DNA of 64,000 nucleotides from Herbiconiux ginsengi (GTDB lineage: Bacteria > Actinomycetota > Actinomycetes > Actinomycetales > Microbacteriaceae). The notes beneath the pieces are model-generated. The model searched no databases, was not told where the DNA came from, and saw only the letters and a program-made list of their open reading frames with translations. The stretch's first letter is position 1, and each line of letters starts with the position of its first letter. This document shows, one piece after another, positions 36,407 to 48,300 of the stretch. A program made the translations under genes and the position numbers. The stretch is from the NCBI RefSeq assembly GCF_900107435.1, contig NZ_FNPZ01000002.1, positions 636,979 through 700,978 of the forward strand, read 5' to 3'.

Positions 36407-38595
36407 GCGGGGTGGGCGACGGGGGCGGGGCGAGCGCCGAGAGCGCCGGCGGAGAGCCGCTGCTGCGGGTGCGGGAGCTGCGGGTGGGGTTCGGGCGGGG
36501 CGACTCCGCACCCGTCGTCGACGGGGTGTCGTTCGAGTTGCACGCGGGCCGGGCGCTGGCGATCGTCGGGGAGTCCGGATCGGGCAAGAGCGTCACGGCC
36601 CGTTCGCTCGTCGGGCTGGCGGGCGCGGGGTCGTGGCAGTCGGCCGAGGCGCTCGACGTACTGGGCGCATCCGTGCTGGGCGGTAGTCGGAAGCGCGCGG
36701 GGCGCACCGCCGGCGGCTCCGGCGACGAGCAACTGGACGGGGACGGCCGGCCCGGCGCGGTCGACCCTGGCCGGGTCGGCGCGGACCGAGGGCTGTCGGC
36801 GGCGGCCTGGCGGCGCATCCGGGGGCGGCAGATCGGGCTGATCGTGCAGGATGCGCTGGTGTCGCTCGACCCGCTGCGGCCGATCGGGCGCGAGATCGCC
36901 GACGGGCTGCGGCTGCACACGAGGCTCTCGGTCGCTCAGCGGCGGGAGCGGGTGCTCGAGCTGCTGGACTCGGTCGGGATGCCCGACCCGGCGTCGCGGA
37001 TCGGGCAACGCTCGGGCGAACTGTCGGGCGGGTTGCGGCAGCGGGCGCTGATCGCGGCCGGGTTGTCGGCCGATCCGCCGGTGCTGATCGCCGACGAACC
37101 GACGACGGCGCTCGATGCGACGGTGCAGGCCCAGATTCTCGCGCTGCTCGAGACCGTGAAGGCGCGGGGCACGGCTCTGCTGTTCATCAGCCACGACCTC
37201 GCGGTGGTGTCGCGCATCGCCGACGACGTGCTCGTGATGCGCGGCGGGCGCGTGGTGGAGTCGGGGCCGACTGAGGCGGTGCTCCGCGATCCGCAGCACG
37301 AGTACACGCGGCAGCTGCTGCGCGCCGTGCCCACGGGCGTGCCGCGGGGTGTGCGCCTGAGCGCGCCTGCGACGCCGGCCGCCGCACCCCTGCTCGCGCC
37401 CGCGCCGACCGCCGCCCTCGCGCTACCGACCACAGTGGCGCCGAACCCCGCACCCCCGACCGCCACGGCACCCACCCCCACACCCTCGACCGCCACGGCA
37501 CCCACCCCCACACCCTCGGCCGCCACGGCACCACCCGCCATCGGCGCAACGGCCACCCCCGCACCACCGAGCGCCACGACTCCGGCGCCCTCACCACCCG
37601 CCACCGGCGCAACGGCCACCCCCGCACCGGTCGCGCTCGCAACCGCGCGCGACGGTGGGTCAGCCCTTCGCGCCGGCCGGTCGGTGCTCGAGGTGCGGGC
37701 CGTGAGCAAAGCGTTCCCGATTCGGGGTGCGGGCCGCGGAGCCGAGCGGGTCGCGGTCGACGACGTGTCGATCGCACTCGAGCGGGGCACCACGCTCGGG
37801 CTCGTCGGTGAGTCCGGCTCGGGCAAGACCACGCTCGCCCGTATCGTGCTCGGTCTCACCGCGCCCGACACCGGCACGGTCACGCTCGAGGGCGACGCGT
37901 GGGTTCCGCTACCCGAACGGCAGCGACGTCCGCGACGCGGCAGGCTCGGTGCCGTGTATCAGGATGCGCTCTCCTCCTTCGACCCGCGGCTCACCGTGCG
38001 GCAGATCCTGACGGACGCGCGCTCCGGACGCCGTGACTCTGTCAGCCGCGGCGACACCCACGCCGCGGGCCGCCACGGACTACTCGGCGAGTCCGGGCGC
38101 TCGGACGCGCAGGCCGACACGGTGAACCGGCATGGCGACGCGTCCGAGGCCGGCATACTGCGCGACGGGCGCAATGGGTGGGCTGGATCGCGGACACCCG
38201 TCTCCGACCTGCTCGACGACGTCGGTCTTGCCACCTCCGTGCTCGACCGCCGCCCACTCGAGCTCTCGGGTGGTCAGCGGCAGCGCGTGTCGATCGCGCG
38301 GGCCCTCGCCGCCGATCCGGCCGTGCTGATCTGCGACGAACCGGTCTCGGCGCTGGACGTGTCGATCCAGGCACAGATCCTCGACCTCTTCGATGAGCTG
38401 CAGCAGCGGCGCGGCATCAGCTACCTGTTCATCTCTCACGATCTCGGTGTGGTGCAGCACATGAGCGACCGCGTCGCCGTGATGAAAGACGGCCAGATCG
38501 TGGAGCAGGGCGAGACCGCGGCGGTCTTCGCGAGCCCCGCGCATCCGTATACGCGGGCTCTGTTCGACGCCGCCCCGCGGGTCACGACACCCTGA
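36403..38595 (+). CDS. Fused double-ATPase of the peptide-type ABC importer (DppD-DppF)
   Basis: A 730-aa protein with two ABC domains. Domain 1 (about 20-310) has Walker [11 protein letters not shown], signature LSGGLRQR and Walker B VLIADEP. Domain 2 (about 425-725) has [18 protein letters not shown] and VLICDEP. The linker (about 325-420) is Ala/Pro/Thr low complexity built from 30-bp DNA repeats. Domain 2 has an odd ~60-residue Arg/Gly/Asp-rich insertion after TVRQILTDA. It is coupled to the permease by GTGA. Confidence 0.93.
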   Translation: MSGVGDGGGASAESAGGEPLLRVRELRVGFGRGDSAPVVDGVSFELHAGRALAIVGESGSGKSVTARSLVGLAGAGSWQSAEALDVLGASVLGGSRKRAGRTAGGSGDEQLDGDGRPGAVDPGRVGADRGLSAAAWRRIRGRQIGLIVQDALVSLDPLRPIGREIADGLRLHTRLSVAQRRERVLELLDSVGMPDPASRIGQRSGELSGGLRQRALIAAGLSADPPVLIADEPTTALDATVQAQILALLETVKARGTALLFISHDLAVVSRIADDVLVMRGGRVVESGPTEAVLRDPQHEYTRQLLRAVPTGVPRGVRLSAPATPAAAPLLAPAPTAALALPTTVAPNPAPPTATAPTPTPSTATAPTPTPSAATAPPAIGATATPAPPSATTPAPSPPATGATATPAPVALATARDGGSALRAGRSVLEVRAVSKAFPIRGAGRGAERVAVDDVSIALERGTTLGLVGESGSGKTTLARIVLGLTAPDTGTVTLEGDAWVPLPERQRRPRRGRLGAVYQDALSSFDPRLTVRQILTDARSGRRDSVSRGDTHAAGRHGLLGESGRSDAQADTVNRHGDASEAGILRDGRNGWAGSRTPVSDLLDDVGLATSVLDRRPLELSGGQRQRVSIARALAADPAVLICDEPVSALDVSIQAQILDLFDELQQRRGISYLFISHDLGVVQHMSDRVAVMKDGQIVEQGETAAVFASPAHPYTRALFDAAPRVTTP
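37457..37530 (+). repeat. 30-bp tandem repeat in the ATPase linker
   Basis: Two full units and a partial third of a 30-bp unit beginning cgaccgccacggcacc, encoding [10 protein letters not shown]. Another duplicated stretch (ggcgcaacggccacccccgc) follows from about 37543 and 37606. Copy number may vary between strains without breaking the frame, since the unit is a multiple of three. Confidence 0.75.
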
Positions 38596-38612
38596 TCGGC
38601 TGCAGGCGTGCC

Positions 38613-38676
38613 TTCGGGAGGAGGAGAGTGCAACCGGTGCCGAATACGGGGTGGGCTACGCTCTCGTCCTCCCGAA
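38613..38676. terminator. Long hairpin between convergent importer and acs genes
   Basis: 16-bp arms with one mismatch (38613-38628: ttcgggaggaggagag; 38661-38676: ctctcgtcctcccgaa). It fills most of the 108-bp gap between convergent genes and is a likely bidirectional terminator. No poly-T is present. Confidence 0.6.
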
Positions 38677-38703
38677 ACGGAGAGCGAGAGTGTCGAACCG
38701 CGC

Positions 38704-40806
38704 TCAGCCCCGCACGATGGCCTGGATCTGCAGCGGCACCGCCTCGTCTTGCAGGCTCGTGGTGTCGCCCAGGGCCCGGCCGTCGACGATGTCGCCGAGC
38801 AACCGCCGCATGATCTTGCCCGAGCGGGTCTTCGGCAGATCGGGCACGAGCACGATGTCTCGGGGTTTGGCGATCGGGCCGATCTCCTTCGCGACGTGAG
38901 CGCGCAGCTCGGCGGTGACCGCGGCGGCGGCTTCGCGCCATCCGTCAGCATCCTCCGCGGCGAGCGCCGGGCCCCCGGCCGCGCGACGATCGGCGGGGAT
39001 CACGAACGCGGCGATCCCTTGCCCAGTGGTGTCGTCGTGCACGCCCACCACGCCGGCTTCGCCGACCAGCGGATGCGACACCAGGGCCGATTCGATCTCG
39101 ATCGTCGAGAGGCGGTGGCCGGAGACGTTGATGACGTCGTCGACGCGGCCGAGGAGCCAGATGTCGCCGTCGAGGTCGTACTTCGCGCCGTCGCCCGAGA
39201 AGAAGTAGCCCTGTTCGGCATAGCGGCGCCAGTAGGCGTCGAGGTAGCGCTGCGGGTTGCCCCACACCGTGCGGGCCATGCTCGGCCAGGTGCCGGCCAC
39301 CACGAGGTAGCCGCCGCTGCCCTTCGCGACTTCGGTGCCCGCTTCGTCGACGACGAGAGCGCGGAGGCCCGGCAGCGCGCGGGTCGCGGAGCCCGGCTTC
39401 AGAGTGGTGACGCCGGGTAGGGGTGCCATGATCGCGGCGCCCGTCTCCGACTGCCACCAGGTGTCGACGATGGGTGCGCGGCCGGCCCCGATGTTCTCGT
39501 GGAACCACACCCACGCCTCGGGGTTGATCGCCTCACCGACCGTGCCGAGGAGGCGGATGCTCGACAGGTCGTGACCGGCGGGCACGCCATCCGGGAACCA
39601 GGTCATCAGGGTGCGGATGAGGGTCGGCGCCGTGTAATAGGTCGTCACGCCGTAGCGCTCGATGATCTCGAAGTGGCGGGCGGTATGGGGGCTGTTCGGG
39701 GTGCCCTCGTAGATCACCTGGGTGACGCCGTTGCTGAGCGGCCCGTAGATCTCGTAGGTGTGCGCCGTGACCCAGGCGAGGTCGGCGGTGCACCAGTGCA
39801 CGTCGTCGGGCTTCACGTCGAACATGGCCCAATGGGTCCAGGACGCCTGGGTGAGGTAGCCGCCGGAGGTGTGCACGAGACCCTTCGGCTTACCCGTGGT
39901 TCCGCTGGTGTAAATGATGAACAAGGGCGTCTCGGCGTCGAAGTACTCAGGGGTGTGCACGTCGCTGGCGTGATCGACGGTCTCGTGCCACCAGAGGTCG
40001 CGGCCGGGCGTCCAGGGAACATCCGAGGTCTCGTCTCCGGTGCGGCGCACCACGAGCACGTGCTCGATGGCGTTGTCACCCGCCACGGCTTCGTCGGCGT
40101 TCTGCTTGACGGGCACGGCCTGTCCGCGCCGGAACTGGCCGTCGGTCGTGACGAGCAGCTTCGCCCCCGTGTCTTCGACCCGGAACTTGAGCGCCTCGGC
40201 CGAGAAGCCGCCGAAGACGAGCGAGTGGATGGCGCCGAGGCGCGCCACCGCGAGAGTGATGATGACGGTCTCGGCGATCACCGGGAGATAGATGACCACG
40301 CGGTCGCCTTTGGTGATGCCGAGGTCGGTGAGGGCGTTGGCGGCCTTGGCGACCTCGCGCTGCAGTTCGGCGTAGCTGATCTCGCGCCGATCGCCGCGCT
40401 CGCCTTCGACGTACAGGGCGATCTTGTCGCCGCGGCCGGCTTCAACGTGCCGGTCGACGCAGTTCACGGCCACGTTGAGCGTGCCGCCGGCGAACCATTC
40501 GGCGGCGGGGACGGTGAGCCCGGCGTCGGGGTCCGGGTCGCTGTCGCTGTCGCTCTCGGGATCGCTGTCGGCGGTGGCGCTCCCGGCCACGCGCGCGGGC
40601 GTCCAGCTGTGCGTGGTGTGCCACGGGGTGTGCCACTCGAGCCGTCGGGCCTGTTCGGCCCAGAACTCCACCGGGTCAGCCGCGGCGGCGGCCCACAGCC
40701 TGCCATCGACGTTCGCCTGCGCCGCGAATTCCGCACTCGGCGGATACCGCCGGCTCTCGTTCGACAAGTTGACGATGGTCTCGTTCGAGGGCGCGGCGAT
40801 ACTCAC
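38704..40806 (-). CDS. acs: Acetyl-CoA synthetase
   Basis: A 700-aa AMP-forming ligase (EC 6.2.1.1). The P-loop motif is YTSGTTGKPKG; the hinge and C-domain show YFFSGDGAKYD and the acetylatable Lys in PKTRSGKIMRR. WWQSETGA and DLAWVTAHTYEIYGPL mark acetate-type enzymes. An acidic Ser/Asp insertion of ~20 residues near position 80 (SDPESDSDSDPDPD) is unusual. The start is GTG after GGAGG. Confidence 0.95.
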   Translation of the reverse strand: MSIAAPSNETIVNLSNESRRYPPSAEFAAQANVDGRLWAAAAADPVEFWAEQARRLEWHTPWHTTHSWTPARVAGSATADSDPESDSDSDPDPDAGLTVPAAEWFAGGTLNVAVNCVDRHVEAGRGDKIALYVEGERGDRREISYAELQREVAKAANALTDLGITKGDRVVIYLPVIAETVIITLAVARLGAIHSLVFGGFSAEALKFRVEDTGAKLLVTTDGQFRRGQAVPVKQNADEAVAGDNAIEHVLVVRRTGDETSDVPWTPGRDLWWHETVDHASDVHTPEYFDAETPLFIIYTSGTTGKPKGLVHTSGGYLTQASWTHWAMFDVKPDDVHWCTADLAWVTAHTYEIYGPLSNGVTQVIYEGTPNSPHTARHFEIIERYGVTTYYTAPTLIRTLMTWFPDGVPAGHDLSSIRLLGTVGEAINPEAWVWFHENIGAGRAPIVDTWWQSETGAAIMAPLPGVTTLKPGSATRALPGLRALVVDEAGTEVAKGSGGYLVVAGTWPSMARTVWGNPQRYLDAYWRRYAEQGYFFSGDGAKYDLDGDIWLLGRVDDVINVSGHRLSTIEIESALVSHPLVGEAGVVGVHDDTTGQGIAAFVIPADRRAAGGPALAAEDADGWREAAAAVTAELRAHVAKEIGPIAKPRDIVLVPDLPKTRSGKIMRRLLGDIVDGRALGDTTSLQDEAVPLQIQAIVRG

Positions 40807-40881
40807 CCTCCGACGCTAGAACGTCGCGCTGGTGAGCCAAAAACGACCCGACACCGAACGTAACGCGCGGTAGTTTGAGCT

Positions 40882-41082
40882 GTGGACGATCGCATCCGGC
40901 CCCAGCACCTCTGCTCGCCCCCATCCGTCGCTGTCACAACGGCGGGCACGGTGTGGAAGTGCCGCACCTGCCGAGCCGGCTACACAATGCGCGGTGCATC
41001 CTGGGTGCAGACGAAGAAGCCGCGGAGCCGCGTCTGGGCCATCATCAGAGACATCGTCGACGGCATCTTCAGCATCCCGTGA
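40882..41082 (+). CDS. Hypothetical 66-aa protein with CxxC
   Basis: GTG start at 40882 with TAGTTT six nt before it and no ribosome site, which fits a leaderless message. The protein contains HLCSPPSV and WKCRTCRAGYTMRG, so one CxxC and one further Cys; a half zinc ribbon is possible. It ends in a hydrophobic WAIIRDIVDGIFSIP. It faces away from acs. Support is promoter position and codon use only. Confidence 0.45.
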   Translation: MDDRIRPQHLCSPPSVAVTTAGTVWKCRTCRAGYTMRGASWVQTKKPRSRVWAIIRDIVDGIFSIP

Positions 41083-41107
41083 GCCTGGATGCGGTCAGGG
41101 CAGCGGG

Positions 41108-41392
41108 TCAGTCGCGTCTCTCCGGCTCCGCGCGGGTCGGTCGATGCCGTAAGCGCCCCCTCACCCATGAATCAAGTAGCACCGCGCCGGCCGCCACCGT
41201 CGTCACGATCAGGTAGACCGAATATGCGCCGTTCGGAATGACCAGGATCGACACGACGACCACCGAGATCCCTACCGCCGCCATGACCGGCCCGGCGATC
41301 CGGGCGCCCCACTCGCTCCGCGTGCGTCGCCGCAACCGCTTACGATCGCGACCGCGTTCCCCGGGAATCATGCGCTGAGCGTCAGCAGTCAC
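41108..41392 (-). CDS. 94-aa membrane protein
   Basis: An Arg-rich N-terminus (GRDRKRLRRRTRSEW) precedes two hydrophobic stretches (GPVMAAVGISVVVVSILVI and VYLIVTTVAAGAVLLDSWV) and a basic tail. It begins 13 nt after the stop of the EXPERA-type gene on the same strand, so it is probably co-transcribed. A GTG start is assumed. No family was recognised. Confidence 0.6.
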   Translation of the reverse strand: MTADAQRMIPGERGRDRKRLRRRTRSEWGARIAGPVMAAVGISVVVVSILVIPNGAYSVYLIVTTVAAGAVLLDSWVRGRLRHRPTRAEPERRD

Positions 41393-41405
41393 TCCGCGAA
41401 GCCGC

Positions 41406-42014
41406 CTACCACTTGCGAGTGAAGGGCAGCGGCTTGCGCATGCGGATGAGCAGGAGGATCGGGATGATGACGTAGGGCAGGTTGAAGGCCAGGAACTTCA
41501 GCGGGTTCTGCGTCTGGAACTCCGGCTCACCGAAGAACTCGACACCGAAGACCACCACACCCGTGATCATCGAGATCGCCGAGGCATAGATGACCGCCGG
41601 CAGCTGGATCCAGTTGCGGCCCGTGAGCAAGCAGAACGCCAGCAGCAGGTAGAACGGGCCGTAGACGAAAGCCGAGAGACCCGTCACGAACCGCATCCAG
41701 ACGGGCGGGTCGATGAACAGCGGATCGGCGTCGTGGCCGTACCAATAGTTCGACTGTGCGAGCCAGTTCGTCGAGTCGGCCGTGATCGGGATGCCGATGG
41801 TCGGCACGAGATCGCTGATCCCGCTGGTGACGGTGAACAGCAGGAAGATCACCGCGAACGCGATGTCGAACGGACGCTGCCGGAGCGGCAGGTTGATCGG
41901 CTTCGGCGCCTTCGCCCCGCGCGCATCGATCGTGACCTCGAGGGTCGGCAGAGGGGCGCGAGAGGGAGCGTCGGCGGCAGCGGCGGCTGGCTGGGCGGTC
42001 GAGTCGGCGGTCAC
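41406..42014 (-). CDS. Emopamil-binding/EXPERA-domain membrane protein
   Basis: A 202-aa protein with a ~45-residue polar N-terminus and four helices. RPFDIAFAVIFLLFTVTSGI, DPLFIDPPVWMRFVTG, FVYGPFYLLLAFCLL and NWIQLPAVIYASA match the EXPERA fold of TMEM97/EBP-like proteins. In eukaryotes these act on or bind sterols; the bacterial role is unknown. The start is GTG. Confidence 0.72.
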   Translation of the reverse strand: MTADSTAQPAAAAADAPSRAPLPTLEVTIDARGAKAPKPINLPLRQRPFDIAFAVIFLLFTVTSGISDLVPTIGIPITADSTNWLAQSNYWYGHDADPLFIDPPVWMRFVTGLSAFVYGPFYLLLAFCLLTGRNWIQLPAVIYASAISMITGVVVFGVEFFGEPEFQTQNPLKFLAFNLPYVIIPILLLIRMRKPLPFTRKW

Positions 42015-42388
42015 CCCTGGATTCTATGACCGGTACGCACGCGATCGAGGGAGCGGCGTGCCCGTTCCGGATGCCACGACCCGGCGCTCCACGGAGACGT
42101 CATCATGGTCCTCGTCTGCCTGGTCCGGATGCGCCGCGAAAGCGGGCATCCGCGCCGCCCCACGATTCATCGCGGGCCGCCGCCGTCGGGCCGGCCTGCT
42201 GGCAGCGTTACCGACCGGCACAAGGGAGGTTCCAGCGCAGGCCGTCGTGGCCCGATTTCGGACCACGGGAAACGGAATGCTGCGCGCTTGGCTATTGTGA
42301 TTAATTCTCATTACCAGCTAGGCTTGATTCGGGTCATCCGGGGGGACGTCATCTTTCGAGACTGAGGTCTCGCAGTCCTGGAGATCCA
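42015..42388. other. 374-bp intergenic region before the Rhs gene
   Basis: I see no convincing gene; the open frames on both strands are Arg/Pro-rich shadows. The last 100 bases are clearly AT-richer than the surroundings. A possible promoter for the Rhs gene is TTGTGA (42295-42300), 18-bp spacer, TAGGCT (42319-42324). Confidence 0.4.
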
Positions 42389-45300
42389 GTGTCGCGTCGC
42401 TCCATCAGGATGCCTCTCATCCTGTCCGCATTCACCATCGTCGCTCTCGTTGCTGGCACAGCCCTTCCTGCCTGGGGAGCCGCGACCGACCCCGGTGAGC
42501 CCGACTCCGGTAAGAGCGTCGTGCTCGACCCGGCGACACTCGATTCCGAGGCATCCACGCCTCCCGTGACCGAGTCCGGTTCAACGCCAACGGGCGATTT
42601 CAGTGACGAACCCGATCCGAATCCGGTGCCCATTCCCGAGCCGGCGCCGCCGTTGCTGGGCGACCAGATGCCCGTTGATGAGACTGCCGCTGTCACCGCT
42701 GAGTTCGATCCGGATGCCGCGGAGCTGGTCTCGCGTACCGAGTTCGACTCCACATACCGGAACCTCGACGGAACGCTCACCACGGTGGTGTCGCCTGAGG
42801 CGCAGAACATGGAGATCGACGGCGCTTGGGTGCCGATCGAGACGGCCGTGTCCACGTCCGGCCCGTGGTCGCTGTTCGGTATCGGAGGAGCCGCGGTGGA
42901 ACATCATCCGCTCGCACCCGTCTTCGCTCCGACGGCCAGCGACGACGGCTTGGTGACTCTCAGCAGGGGTGGTCATACGATCCGGTTCACCCTGCACGAT
43001 TCAGCCGACAGCCCGATCGTTCGCAATGCTGTCGACGGTGAGGCGGGCAAGGGTCATGTCGAGTACGACACGGTCTTCCCCGGAACCGACCTCGTGTACG
43101 ACGTGACGAAATCGAGTGTGAAAGAGAATCTGCGGCTCGAGGCGGAGCCCGGGAGCCACGGCAGGGTGTCATGGTCGTGGGCGGTCGATGCCGACGGGCT
43201 GGTGCTTCACAAGACCTCCGACGGCGGTGTCGAGTTCCAGGACGGCGACGGCGAGGTCGTGTTCCTCGTCCCCGCGCCCAGTATGTCTGATTCCTCGGCC
43301 GAGGCTGGAGTGCGGACGAGTGCGGACGCGCCGGTGCGAACCACTGTTCTGCGCCGTGGCGACGCGTGGACGCTGACCTTGAGTGCCGATCGTGACTGGC
43401 TGAACGACCCGGCACGGGTGTACCCGGTGCTGGTCGATCCCACCATTTCCACGGCGGCGAACGAGTTCACGCGTGCCTACAAGTCGAACGGGATGACCAG
43501 CAACGCCATGCAGGTGGGCAACTCCAACAATGGTGGATTCTGGCGCACGGTCTTCCATGTGGATTACGAGCAGTTCTTCGGCAAGCAGATCATCGGTGCC
43601 GGCCTCGAGGTCACGGATATCTACGCCGATAGCTCCTACGACGAGTACGGTGTCGCGTTGTCGACAGCGACAACGTTCGGCTACGACAGTGTCGGGCAGG
43701 ATCTCGGCGGGTTCTCGATCGGTCCGTCCGGAGGCGCGAGCACCGACGTTCGGCTCCAGAACAAGATCTCCGAGTACGTGCGCACGGGTTACCCAGGTGG
43801 ATTCTTCACTCTGATCGGCGACGAGAGCCCCGGTGTGTTCAGCTACAAGCACGTCGAGACCCAGCTGGTGGTGAACTGGAAAGAGTATCCGACCCCGGGG
43901 CGACCCGGTGCATCCAGCCCCGCCAATGGCGCGGTGAACGTGAGCGTCCTACCGAAGCTCTCGGTGCAGGGCGCAACCGTGGATGCCGCCTGGCAACTGC
44001 TCTACCGGTTCCGCGTGTCGACCTCCGCCAACCCTGCTGCCGACCCCAGCCCGGCTTATGACTCGGATTGGGTGGGGTCGAGTGAGGTGACCGTGCCGGA
44101 AGCGAAGTTGCAGCCTGGTGTGACGTATCGATGGATGTATTGGGTGCGGGACACGACCGACGGCCATCTCGGCGATTCGACGGTGCGGCAGAGTCCCGTC
44201 ACCTGGTCGTTCACGACGAACACGGTGCCGCTCACGACGCTCGCCTCGGCCGTTCCTGCCGACAACGGGATCGTCGTGACGACGACACCGACGTTGAGCG
44301 TCGCCACACCCGCCGCCACTGCGGGGCGCACCATGAAGTACTGGTTCCGGATCGCGTCGGGCTCCGACTCCAAGACCGGCGTCATCGTCTCATCGGGGTG
44401 GCAGACCGGGACGACCTGGACCGTTCCGGCGAACTTCTTGCAAGACGGATCGTCGTACACGTGGACGGTGTTGTCCCAAGACCAATACTCAGATTCCACG
44501 ACGCCGTGGGTCGGGCGATTCCGCGTCAACCAACGGATCACCGACCCCGGTCCTGCGCCCACTGATGCCGCCGGGCCGGTAACAGTCAACCTCGCGAACG
44601 GCAACGCCGGCCTGCAGTTCTCCTCGCCGGTCGTCTCCACGGCCGGTGGGCCGCTCGGGATGGCGTTCTCTTACAACTCGCAGAAACCGTCGAACACAGG
44701 TCTTCGTGGCGAGTACTTCGATGCGACCGAACCGGCGTCCGCGACTCCGCCGTTCTCTTTCGATGGGCGCCCGGTCGCGATGGTGCGGATCGACCCCGCG
44801 ATCAATTTCAATTGGGCGCTGAGTTCGCCGACGGATGCCGCTGCTGGAGCCGCGAAACCGTTGGTGCCGGCCGACCGATTCTTGACGCGTTGGACGGGAA
44901 TCATCACCCTTCCCGAGGGGAAATACACCTTCGGGGTCACCGGCGACGACGGCTATCGCGTCTGGCTCGATTCGACGAAGGTCGTCGATCACTGGTCAAC
45001 GGGCGCGTCGACCACCTGGGCGACGTCGACCATCGATGTTCCGGCCGGCGGGCGGGCTTATGCTTTTAAGTTCGAGTATTTCGAGCACGGGGGCCCTGCC
45101 GGAGTCGTGTTCAAGTTCAAGGTCGGTGGCGGATCGGAGACTCCTGTTCCGGCGGCGTGGTTCACACGAACCCCTGAGATCCTTCCGTCGGGCTGGGGTG
45201 CGTCGAACATCCTGGCCGGCGTCTCCGGAACGTATACCAAGGCCGAGGTCACCGAGGGTGGAGTCAAGATCACCGATGTCTACGGCACGGTGCACTCCTA

Positions 45301-48300
45301 CACGAAGAAGAGCACGGGCGGCTACACGCCACCAAGCGGGGAATACGGCCTCGTGGCGCTCGACACATCCGGGGCGGTGACCTTCACCGAAGAGTCCGGC
45401 ACTGTCTTCGCCTTCAACAAGGACGGCAGTTTCGCGTCGGCGACCTCCCCGGGCGACGTCCGGAAGCCGACAGCTCCCGTCGTGACGTATCGTTCCGGTA
45501 GTCGGCTCGTCGACAGCGTGGCAGACCCCCTGTCGCGAGTCGGCGCCACTCCGATCTCGTACGACCGGAGGGTCGTCTACCGTTACCGCGGAGACAGCCA
45601 GTGCGTCGTCGAGGCCGGATTCTCTCCGGCGCCGGTCGGGATGCTGTGTCAGATCGAGTTCCCTGACGCCAGCGTCACGAAATTGCAGTACGACTCGAAC
45701 GGTTATCTCGTACGCATCGTCAACCCCGGGAACGAGGTCGTCACCTTCGCCTACGATTCGCGGGGCCGGATGACGCAGATCCGGAACGCTCTGGCGAATG
45801 ACTGGCTGATGGCCGATACCGGTCGAGCCGCTGGCGCCCCGAATCGCACAGACATCGCCTACGACACCGTCGGACGTGTATCGGCCGTGAACCTGCCCGC
45901 GGATGACGGCATCACCGAGGCATCCCGCCCAGGAAAGAAGTACACCTACGCGAACGGAACGAGCTACGTCGACTCGACAGGTCTGACGGTCCCGCCGGAC
46001 ACCGGAAGCGACTCGCACGCGGCGAAGGTCACGTTCAACTCGATCCTGCAGGCGACATCGTCAGTCACCGCAGAGGGCATGACCGCTCAAACGGAATGGA
46101 ACTCCAAGGATCAGGCGTTGTCGTCCGTCGACGCGCAGGGGCTGAAGACGACGACCCTCTTCAACGCTCAGGACAGGGTGACCGACCGATATGGTCCGGC
46201 GCCGGCGAGCTGCTTCGGCGCGGATCGCCGACCGGTCGCGACCTGCCCGCTTGTTCCGGCGCACACGGGGTCGACATACGACGAAGGGATGAAAGGACTC
46301 AGTGTCGCCTATTGGGACAACGAGTCGTTGTTTGCCCAGCCGAAGGCGTTCAGTCTGAGCCTTTCGGGTGCAACGGATGGTGCGTTCGCCCGAGACTTCG
46401 GCGCCGGGTCACCCGCGACGGGCGTCGATCCGGACACCTGGTCGATGCGCGGAACCGGTCTGATCCGTTTCGACCAGACCGGCGCCTACCGTTTCAACGT
46501 CTGGGCCGACGATGCCGTCCGCGTCTATCTCGATGACGTGCTGATCATCGACAACTGGACCTATCACGGCGCAGCGTTCGTCGGTGACTGGAAGGTGTTC
46601 AATGCAACCGCCGGGCAGACCTCCCGAATCCGGGTCGACTACGCCGAGAACTCCGGATCGGCCAACGTGCAGCTGAACTGGTGGCGGCCGGGCGCAGCAA
46701 CGTGGGAGGTGACGCCCGGGGCGTTCCTCTCGCCCGATTACGGGCTTGAGACGACTTCGAAGGGATACGACAGCGCTCCCAACGTCCCTGGAATCTCGTC
46801 GAGCCAGGTGTCGTCGATCGTGACCTCGACCAGCTACGCGAATCCCTGGCTGGGGCTCGCGACCTCGTCGAGCGTCGACCCGACCGGCCTCAATCTCACC
46901 ACCCAGACGCTCTACGAGGGCCCGGAACTCTACAACCGCCGCATCGGCCATCTCGCGCCCGCGGATGCGGGAACCTCGAGTCCGGCGAACGGGTCGAGTT
47001 ACACGTACTGGCCCGCCGACGGAGCCCCGTCCGCGGTCACGTGCGGAGTCGGGAAGTCGGTGCGCCAGTACGGGATGTTGAAGACAGCGACCCTGACGCA
47101 GGCCTCGGCTGAAACGGGGGTGGGCCGGATCTCGGTCGACTACGTCTATGACGTGATGGGGCGCGTCGCGGGCACCAAGAAGACCGGCGACAGCGCCTGG
47201 TCCTGCGTCACCTACGACTCGCGAGGCCGTCCGACGACGAAGACCTCGGCCTCGCTGGCCGCGCCGGTCCGAACCACGACCTACGGATACGCATCGTCTT
47301 CCGGAGACCCCTTAACCTCCTGGGTTCAGGATGACCGCACGACGGGTTCACCGACATCCGGTCGCATCACGACGGTCATGAATCTCCTCGGTCAGGCCGT
47401 GTCGAAGACGGATGTCTGGGGCACGCTCACGACGATGGCCTACGACATCCTCGGGCGAGTGACATCGACCGCCGTGCTCGCCGACGGGGTGACCAACACC
47501 ACCGAGGTCACCTACTCACTCGACGGGCGAGTCGAGACGGTCAGCGACAACGGCAAGCTGATCGCCGACCCGAGCTATGCAACCGGTCTGCTGGCGTCGG
47601 TGGCGTACCCAGCCGCCGACGGCACGAACGCGGGCAACGGAACCCAACTGGCGGCAGTGGCGCGTGACGACGCCGGCCGTGACACGGCCCTCGTGTGGCA
47701 ATTCCCCGAGGAACCGAGCTCGGTCGGCGACAGCGTCGTGCGCTCGCAGTCGGGCCGCATCCTCCGGGCGACGGTCGCCGACCCCGCCACCGGATCGGTC
47801 TACAACTCCACCTACTCGTTCGATGCCGCTGGACGGATGATTGCAGCGGCGATTCCAGGACACTCCCTGCGCTACGATTTCGCAAGCACCGGCGGATGCG
47901 GCACGGCCGCACGAGCCGGCGCGAACGGCAACCGCACCAGCGCCTGGGACACACCCACCGGTGGTCGAGGTCTGCAGTATTCGACCTCCTACTGCTACGA
48001 CAGCTCCGATCGACTGACCTCGGCGCCCGAGACGGTCGTCAGCGCCGGCTCCGCTCCCGCATCGATGATCCGGTCGGCCCGCTCCCTCGCGGCGACGGAC
48101 ATCGTCTACGACGCGCACGGCAACATCACGAAGCTGGGCAACCAGACCTTCACCTACGACTCCTCCGATCGCCACCTCTCGACGACGGTCGTCGACGCCG
48201 GCGTCACGTCGAGCGTGACCTACGTCCGCGACGCGTCTGGGGCGATTGTCGCCCGCACCGAAACAGAAGGCGCAGCGGCTCCTGCCACGCACCGCTACTC

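Noticed and set aside
37420-37640. Repeats considered as a CRISPR array
   Set aside because: They are in frame inside a coding region, lack spacers, and encode a Pro/Thr linker.
42026-42304. 92-aa plus-strand frame upstream of the Rhs gene
   Set aside because: Arg/Pro-rich shadow-type sequence without a ribosome site or motif.
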